Shown here piece by piece: positions 55,859-64,000 of a DNA stretch of 64,000 bases (within the stretch, counting starts at the first letter, position 1; every line of letters starts with the position of its first letter). Below the pieces are notes generated by a model. The model searched no databases, was not told the DNA's origin, and saw nothing but the letters and a program-made list of their open reading frames with translations. The DNA comes from Tenacibaculum sp. Bg11-29. Lineage in GTDB: Bacteria > Bacteroidota > Bacteroidia > Flavobacteriales > Flavobacteriaceae. The stretch spans positions 2,603,001 through 2,667,000 of the forward strand of contig NZ_PJBB01000003.1 of the NCBI RefSeq assembly GCF_002836595.1, written 5' to 3'. Both the position numbers and the translations under genes were made by a program.

Positions 55859-55924
55859 CAAACTTATGTTAGTAAAAAAGCAAAACGGTATTTCCCTATA
55901 ATATCAGACTAAAAAAGGTGTCTT
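55859..55924 (-). promoter_or_regulatory. Promoter with motif shared with 53901-53965
   Basis: -7 element TAAGTTTG on the minus strand (complement of 55859-55866), a 25-base gap, then TTCCCTATAATA, AAAAAA and TGTCTT (55892-55924). About 27 of 33 bases agree with the copy at 53934. It lies 93 bases before the ATG of the OMP gene. The surrounding ~445 bases between 55767 and 56211 hold no other gene. Confidence 0.65.
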
Positions 55925-56136
55925 GATTTGTAATGTGAAACGGTGTTTAATTTTAATGTATTGATTATTAGTTTTTAAGTTTTATTAGAAGTAGCGTTAG
56001 TAAAAGGGGTGATGAAGTATAAACTATTATAATTAGCTTGTACTTTTGGTAGAAATAGAAGAAAAACTATCACTATCTAAATTTTAAGTACCAATAAAAT
56101 TTATCTTTCGTCTGAGTTTATAGAGATTGAAACAAA

Positions 56137-56162
56137 AAATCCAATGTTTTTACATTGGATTT
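56137..56162 (-). terminator. Terminator of the zinc-ribbon gene
   Basis: AATCCAATGT/ACATTGGATT stem with a 4-base loop and a T-run on the minus strand, 50 bases after the stop at 56212. Confidence 0.75.
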
Positions 56163-56211
56163 AATAAGATGTATGTTAGTATTGAATATGTACTTTAAAA
56201 ATTAGCGATGT

Positions 56212-56547
56212 TTATCTAAATAAACCAATTGAAAATACATAAAGCATAAACAAACCAATAATTATTAAACCAGACCAATAAGTAACAGGTGTTTTAACAC
56301 TTTCATGAAACTCATTAAATCTATTGCGTAATTGAGGGTTCATTTCTTGAGGTTCTAGAGTAGATTTACAATTTTGACATTCAGAAAAACCCTTTTTAGA
56401 TAAAGGAAAAACGGGTATCCAATATATATAGGCATATTTACCATAAATACTCATAGTATGTGTTTCTGATTGTTGGCATCTATCACATTTAATAGCATTT
56501 ATATTTTTACTTTTTAAGTGTGAACCTTTTGTCCCGTAAATAATCAT
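56212..56547 (-). CDS. Zinc-ribbon membrane protein
   Basis: 111 residues. Two CxxC pairs, CDRCQQ (~21-26) and CQNCKS (~57-62), form a zinc ribbon, separated by an aromatic stretch KYAYIYWIPVFPLSKKGF that is typical of the zinc_ribbon_15 family. One C-terminal membrane helix (VTYWSGLIIIGLFMLYVFSIGLF, ~87-109). Role unknown; similar small proteins are scattered in flavobacteria. Confidence 0.85.
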   Translation of the reverse strand: MIIYGTKGSHLKSKNINAIKCDRCQQSETHTMSIYGKYAYIYWIPVFPLSKKGFSECQNCKSTLEPQEMNPQLRNRFNEFHESVKTPVTYWSGLIIIGLFMLYVFSIGLFR

Positions 56548-56717
56548 AGTTAACTTTTTTAATTTAAGTAAATATATTAAATATTATTAGAAAGAGAAGC
56601 TTTCGAAAATTTATACTAATTAAATAAGTTGCTTTACGTACTTAAAAGTAGTGTTTACTCATTTACTATTTTATTAGCTGTTAATAGCATTTACTTTTAT
56701 TGTATAAATCAATAATT

Positions 56718-60086
<3,369 letters not shown>

Positions 60087-60134
60087 ACATAAGATATCAC
60101 TAGATAAGACAAAATAATATAGTAGTAAAAAGAA

Positions 60135-60163
60135 AAGAAAGGAACCATTGTGGTTCCTTTCTT
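60135..60163 (+). terminator. Terminator behind the VIT gene
   Basis: AAGAAAGGAACCA/TGGTTCCTTTCTT stem of 13 bp with a 3-base loop; only a weak T-run follows. Confidence 0.65.
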
Positions 60164-60248
60164 GAAATTAAGTCCCCCGACATAATCAATATAAAAAAAA
60201 TATATTATTGCAATAGTTGTGCCAATTTATAAGGCAAAAAAAAAGAAA

Positions 60249-60262
60249 GCTTCCGAAGAAGC
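60249..60262 (-). terminator. GCTTC-CGAA-GAAGC hairpin, T-run on minus strand
   Basis: Five-bp stem with a stable CGAA-type loop, followed on the minus strand by a TTTCTTTTTTTTTT run. It ends nothing I can identify; an unseen minus-strand RNA between 60263 and 60498 is possible. The whole 60087-60605 gap holds no gene I can support. Confidence 0.45.
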
Positions 60263-60498
60263 AATCTTAGTGTAATTACTTGAAGGTTTTCTAAAAAATA
60301 GAATTAATTACAATATATATAACAGCTTAGTTTTTATTTACCCTCAAAAAAAAAACTTATTTTAATTTAAAAATGATGTAAATTTTTGTTTATAAAGTGT
60401 TAAGTGTTGGTTTGGTATTGCAGGGGAGAAGGTTAATATTTATATTATTTATTCCGCCGTGTATAAGAGTTTGTATTTAAAAAAAACTGAATCAAAAA

Positions 60499-60550
60499 AA
60501 CCTTAAAAGCAATTAAGAGTAATGTATTACTCTTAATTGCTTTTAAGGTT
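60499..60550 (-). terminator. Long perfect terminator hairpin of the ric operon
   Basis: A perfect 25-bp inverted repeat around a 2-base loop (60499-60523 and 60526-60550), followed by a T-run on the minus strand, ~56 bases after the ric stop. Confidence 0.85.
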
Positions 60551-60605
60551 AAATTCTAAAAAAAACTATTTTTTAGAATCTTTCTCTTTCTCGTTTAAAA
60601 ATAAA

Positions 60606-61322
60606 TTATATTAATTTTTTTTCTAAAGCAATAGCTTTCGGGTGAAGAATATTGTTTTCTAAATGAATGTGTTGGTGTAAATCTTTTTCAAACTCGTCTA
60701 ATTTAGCATATAAAGCTTTAAATGTATTGCATGCTTCCTTAGGAGGAGTATAATTATTTGTTAATTCTGCAATATTTTTAAAAATATCACCAGCACTTTC
60801 ATGCTCATGTTCCATCATTTGAATAGGGTTTCTAACTGTTCCAAATGGTGCAATAATATTTTTTTTCTCAGTTTTTTTTGCCTCAACTAATTTCTTAATA
60901 AAAGGAAATAATATTTGTTCTTCCTTTTGCATGTGAGAAATTAATTCATTTGCAACTGTATGAAAAAGTTCATTTACTTTTATAACTTCTGTATAATGAT
61001 TACCGTGAACTTTGGCAACTTTGTTTGCATATTCAGAAATTAAAGGTAAGCTTTCTTTTACGTAAGTATGATGTACGTTTTCAATATAAATCATTAAGAA
61101 ATCCAGCTCCCATTTATTATAATCTTCTATAACATCTTTAACAGCATCTACTTCTAAAAGTTCATTTTCTATAACTTTTGAATCAACATTATTTTTAGCG
61201 CAGGCTTCTTTTACAGAAATAGCTCCACCACAACAAAAATCTATTCCGTGTTTTTTAAATATATGTGCAGTTTTAATATTTTCTGTAACATAATCTGCTA
61301 CCGTTTTTTCTTTTATTTTCAT
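60606..61322 (-). CDS. ric: Iron-sulfur cluster repair di-iron protein (Ric/YtfE/ScdA)
   Basis: 238 residues. An N-terminal ScdA_N domain (KHGIDFCCGGAISVKEAC, ~24-41) with the CC pair, then a hemerythrin-like di-iron four-helix bundle with ligands in HHTYV, HGNHYTE, HMQKEEQILFPF (~149-160), MEHEHESAG (~185-193) and HQHIHLENNILHP (~218-230). It repairs Fe-S clusters damaged by NO or oxidants. Gap of 4 bases to the porin gene upstream; together they form an operon with an FNR-type site. Confidence 0.93.
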   Translation of the reverse strand: MKIKEKTVADYVTENIKTAHIFKKHGIDFCCGGAISVKEACAKNNVDSKVIENELLEVDAVKDVIEDYNKWELDFLMIYIENVHHTYVKESLPLISEYANKVAKVHGNHYTEVIKVNELFHTVANELISHMQKEEQILFPFIKKLVEAKKTEKKNIIAPFGTVRNPIQMMEHEHESAGDIFKNIAELTNNYTPPKEACNTFKALYAKLDEFEKDLHQHIHLENNILHPKAIALEKKLI

Positions 61323-61326
61323 GAGT

Positions 61327-62562
61327 TTATTTTTTTGATGAAAATAAAGTTGGTTTAATGGTAACCATTACCCATCCCCAATTATTTGTATTATTATCAG
61401 TATTCATCTTTAAAGCTTCCATTCCTTTTGAAGCTAACATTTGAGAATAACCTGCTTTAACTCCTATTTCTTTAGTAAACTTATACCCATAAACTAAATC
61501 TATTTCAGTACCTAATTGTTTAGAAACAGAAGCGTTAATATCTGCTGCTGCAGAAAAACTATGTACAAAAGCAGTTAAACTAGATTTTGTATTTAATTTA
61601 AAATTAGCTTTTGCGTAGATATCTAATAAACCAACATTATTAGCATGATTACCTACATAGAAATAGTCCATAAAACCATTAAACTTGTGGTTTGTACCAT
61701 AAAAGGGGGTAAAAGCATTGTTTTTACCAGTAGTACTATTATAGTCGTTACCACTTTGTAATTCAACACCTAAACCTATTTTTGTTTTATCTGTTATTTT
61801 ATAATTTGCTTCTAAACCTAATAAATAAGCACTTAAATCATTATTAGCAATATCGTTTCCAAATTGATAATATAAATTTGCAGCTAGATCTAAGTTCTCT
61901 TTTTTTGCTTTTAAATGGGTACCTAATGTTTGACTATATTTAATACCATTAGAAGATTGTAATCCATTATTTAATAATAAAAAGCTACCAGAAAAATTAT
62001 TCCAATCTTTATGTAACCAAGCATATTGTAGAGATTTATATGTTTTAGGAGTAGTTAAATTTGTTCCTATTAAGTTTTCTTTTGATTGGTTGAAAGCTAA
62101 ACCAACATCTAATTTAAAAGTACCCTCTTTGTACTTTATTAATGCCATATCATGACTACGTGCTTGTTGTGCCCAAGCTACGTTACCAAAAATTCTACTA
62201 TCATCATAAACAACTTCTTGACGACCTAATTTTAAAGAGAAATTACCATCTAAAAGTATTTCAGCCCAAGCTTGATGTATGCTTAAACCGTTATTATCGG
62301 CACTATTTAATTGAGGTACATCTCCCCAAATTCTAACGTCTTGTACACTTACATAAAAGTTTAATTTATTAATTGATTGTGTAAAGTTTAATCGAGTTCT
62401 TTGTGAGGTAAATAAGGCAGCATTAGCGTTATCAGGAAATAAAGTTTTAAAACCATGTCTGTATTCTGCACGTGGTCGTATTTCTGCATCAATTTTAAAT
62501 TGAGAATATGCTAATGATGTTATTAGAATTAATATTATACTAAAAATTTTATTTATCTTCAT
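61327..62562 (-). CDS. Alginate-export-domain outer-membrane porin
   Basis: 411 residues with a signal peptide (to LAYS). All-beta barrel with strand patterns such as FKIDAEIRPRAEYRHGFK (~22-39), LKLGRQEVVYDDSRIFGN (~113-130) and FNGFMDYFYVGNHANNVGLLDIY. Resembles alginate_exp porins, often encoded with nitrite/NO detoxification genes. First gene of the ric operon on the minus strand, so the porin and the di-iron protein share regulation. Confidence 0.8.
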   Translation of the reverse strand: MKINKIFSIILILITSLAYSQFKIDAEIRPRAEYRHGFKTLFPDNANAALFTSQRTRLNFTQSINKLNFYVSVQDVRIWGDVPQLNSADNNGLSIHQAWAEILLDGNFSLKLGRQEVVYDDSRIFGNVAWAQQARSHDMALIKYKEGTFKLDVGLAFNQSKENLIGTNLTTPKTYKSLQYAWLHKDWNNFSGSFLLLNNGLQSSNGIKYSQTLGTHLKAKKENLDLAANLYYQFGNDIANNDLSAYLLGLEANYKITDKTKIGLGVELQSGNDYNSTTGKNNAFTPFYGTNHKFNGFMDYFYVGNHANNVGLLDIYAKANFKLNTKSSLTAFVHSFSAAADINASVSKQLGTEIDLVYGYKFTKEIGVKAGYSQMLASKGMEALKMNTDNNTNNWGWVMVTIKPTLFSSKK

Positions 62563-62587
62563 AATCTTCTATTTTAGAATTTATTAA

Positions 62588-62631
62588 CAAATTTCTGTAT
62601 ATATATTTCTTTAAAGTATGATAAAAATCAT
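62588..62631 (-). promoter_or_regulatory. FNR/DNR-type site and promoter of the porin-ric operon
   Basis: ATGATAAAAATCAT (62618-62631) is a perfect palindrome that fits TGAT-N4-ATCA. A near -7 element GAAATTTG lies on the minus strand at 62588-62595. The palindrome centre is ~40 bases upstream of the inferred transcription start, the position of a class II CRP/FNR activator. Function is inferred. Confidence 0.55.
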
Positions 62632-62721
62632 GATTTAAATATTGTTATAATAAAAGAAAATTAAAGAATTGAAAATATAGTATAGAAAAAGGAATTGAAA
62701 ATATGAAGTATATAAATAATA

Positions 62722-62752
62722 AAAGAGAGAGATTTTTTAAATCTCTCTCTTT
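62722..62752 (-). terminator. Terminator of the metalloprotease gene
   Basis: AAAGAGAGAGATTT/AAATCTCTCTCTTT stem of 14 bp with a 3-base loop and T-rich tail on the minus strand. Confidence 0.8.
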
Positions 62753-62784
62753 ATAAAATAATCAACCGTTATTTAATATTATTT

Positions 62785-63663
62785 TTAGTTATTACCTAAG
62801 TTAGCGTATTCTTCTTCAGAAATTTTTCCTGTATGAATATCGCTTAACTCTTCTATTTTAGTTAACATAAATTTATGTAACTCTTCATTTATCTTTTTAG
62901 GCTTTTCAAGATTACTTGATTTTAATTTACCAGGAAGAATATGACTATTATAGTAGTAAAAAAAGTTGTAATCAAGATCTGCATTAGATAAAGCACCGTT
63001 ATTTGCTAATAACCATCCTAATCTTACAGAAGAACGTCTTTGTGCAGCAGTACCATGAGATGATCCATTAGAACCAGCTATAGATTGAGCAAAGTTATAT
63101 GCAGGAATAACATCAGACCAATTAGTAGTATAACTTCTTCTTAAGAAATATCCAGCAAAACCATCTGCTTCTAATTCTGTATTAGAAGCTCCAGTTACTG
63201 AAGGATATCCTTGTCTAAATTGTATTTGATGCGCAACTTCGTGTGCTACAATATATGCTACAGCAGATCTTCCGTAATTTAAAGCACCACTAAGCATTTC
63301 TTCTCCCCAAATAATATAATTATTAGGAGGTCCGTAAGAAAGAGCGTTAAATGTACCGTTTCCTGCAGCAAAATAAAGAGGTACATTAGATATACCAAAA
63401 AGACTTGATGCTTTATTGTTTTGTTGCTTTAAAAAATTTGTTTCATTAGTATTTACAATAGTGTTTGCCCAATAAGAATTAGGCCCAAATTGAGATACAG
63501 TAGCGCAGTTATGTGCTGTATTGTGATTGTTTACTTCACTAGGTAAAAGGCCTTTTTCTGGTGAATTGGCGTTTAAATCTAAATCTTTTTCTATTTCTTG
63601 TTTGTCACAACTTTGTAACGAAACTAAAATAGCTAACGTCATTAATTTAATAATTTTTTTCAT
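62785..63663 (-). CDS. Zinc-metallopeptidase-like lipoprotein
   Basis: 292 residues with a lipobox (LQSCDKQE, ~18). The catalytic motif is VAHEVAHQIQF (~138-148, HExxH), and a third ligand region TELEADGFAGYF (~158-169) resembles the neutral-zinc-metallopeptidase E-x3-D motif. The protein is likely anchored outside the cytoplasm. No operon partner; TATATTCG at 63705-63712 on the minus strand is a near -7 element. The substrate is unknown. Confidence 0.8.
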   Translation of the reverse strand: MKKIIKLMTLAILVSLQSCDKQEIEKDLDLNANSPEKGLLPSEVNNHNTAHNCATVSQFGPNSYWANTIVNTNETNFLKQQNNKASSLFGISNVPLYFAAGNGTFNALSYGPPNNYIIWGEEMLSGALNYGRSAVAYIVAHEVAHQIQFRQGYPSVTGASNTELEADGFAGYFLRRSYTTNWSDVIPAYNFAQSIAGSNGSSHGTAAQRRSSVRLGWLLANNGALSNADLDYNFFYYYNSHILPGKLKSSNLEKPKKINEELHKFMLTKIEELSDIHTGKISEEEYANLGNN

Positions 63664-64000
63664 TTTTGGAAGGGTTTGAATGTTATGGTTGATTAAATCA
63701 TTGGCGAATATAGTTATTAAGTATCATTTTATTAATTATTTAAGTAAAAAAACATTAAAAATATAATTATTTAACAAAATTAGGTTTTTTTGTTTTTTGA
63801 GAAAAACGACTAAACAACAGGCGCCATATACTTTTATTATGAAATAATTAAACATCGAATTAATCTTATTTAGAAAGCATTTCATAGGTATATTAATCAA
63901 ACCTTTTTAGGAGAATTATAATTATCCTAGTATAATTTAAAATAAAGAAGTTTATTAAACTTACGAGATAACTAGTAAGCATACTGTTTTTAATAAATAG
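63664..64000. other. Intergenic region, no gene seen
   Basis: AT-rich DNA upstream of the metallopeptidase gene. Apart from the near -7 element and a small imperfect palindrome at 63909-63928, I see nothing that I can support. Confidence 0.6.

Overview
The window looks like chromosomal DNA from a marine-type member of the Flavobacteriaceae (phylum Bacteroidota). The evidence is very AT-rich DNA, TAnnTTTG-type -7 promoter elements with few Shine-Dalgarno sequences, a SusC/SusD pair, a flavobacterial LptD-like protein, a MenA/MenC/MenE menaquinone set and an IS110-family element. The genus (Tenacibaculum or Polaribacter would fit) cannot be fixed by eye. I found no tRNA, rRNA or CRISPR array.

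Layout. 1-5.9 kb is housekeeping: the N-terminal part of prfC, a divergent idi - pterin synthase - manA operon, kdsB plus a HAD phosphatase, and small conserved proteins. 5.9-7.5 kb is an ECF sigma factor, a membrane protein (probable anti-sigma) and a Spy/CpxP-like secreted protein. 7.6-16.3 kb is mixed: a conserved protein of unknown function, an MBL hydrolase, yaaA, a SanA-like protein, L-serine dehydratase, DUF2853, a TPR protein and a cryptic membrane-anchored LAS-type peptidase next to a lipoprotein.

16.3-35.4 kb is the main metabolic block, an N-acetylglucosamine/chitin-oligomer utilisation locus joined to glycolysis. It holds an SSS symporter, a LytTR/histidine kinase pair, SusC, SusD, a GlcN6P deaminase-PIG-L fusion, a lipoprotein, a GH20 hexosaminidase, an SMP-30-like lipoprotein, a shortened LacI regulator, a GlcNAc kinase-like protein, pfkA, two tandem GAPDH genes and methylglyoxal synthase. 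There is no separate nagA, so the PIG-L domain is the obvious candidate deacetylase.

35.4-36.9 kb is an accessory island: a nested inverted repeat and an IS110-type transposase broken by one nonsense codon. 37-45.9 kb carries a CMD protein, RidA, LptD, an amidase, an MCE protein, two HdrC/HdrB-like Fe-S proteins and a SPOR-like protein. At 45.9-46.3 kb lies a menA/hdrB chimeric pseudogene, apparently the scar of a tandem duplication. 46.4-52.5 kb is the menaquinone region (menA, menC, menE) with DUF4349, SRPBCC and CPBP genes and intergenic repeats.

52.5-55.8 kb is a small candidate regulon. A membrane-anchored AraC regulator lies between two promoters that share a roughly 33-bp motif, placed exactly 25 bp from a -7 element in both. 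One drives a secreted protein plus a fatty-acid hydroxylase family protein. The other drives an outer-membrane barrel gene that carries a nonsense codon. 56.2-60.1 kb has a zinc-ribbon protein and a large VIT-vWA-plug-TPR-DUF2135 chimera. 60.6-62.6 kb is a ric (di-iron repair) and porin operon with a perfect FNR-type palindrome. 62.8-63.7 kb is a zinc-protease-like lipoprotein.

The most interesting items are the two-promoter AraC regulon, the duplication scar, the IS110 upstream region (possible bridge RNA), the LacI protein lacking most of its effector domain, and the VIT/plug chimera. I did not find a clear, wholly new defence or mobile system.
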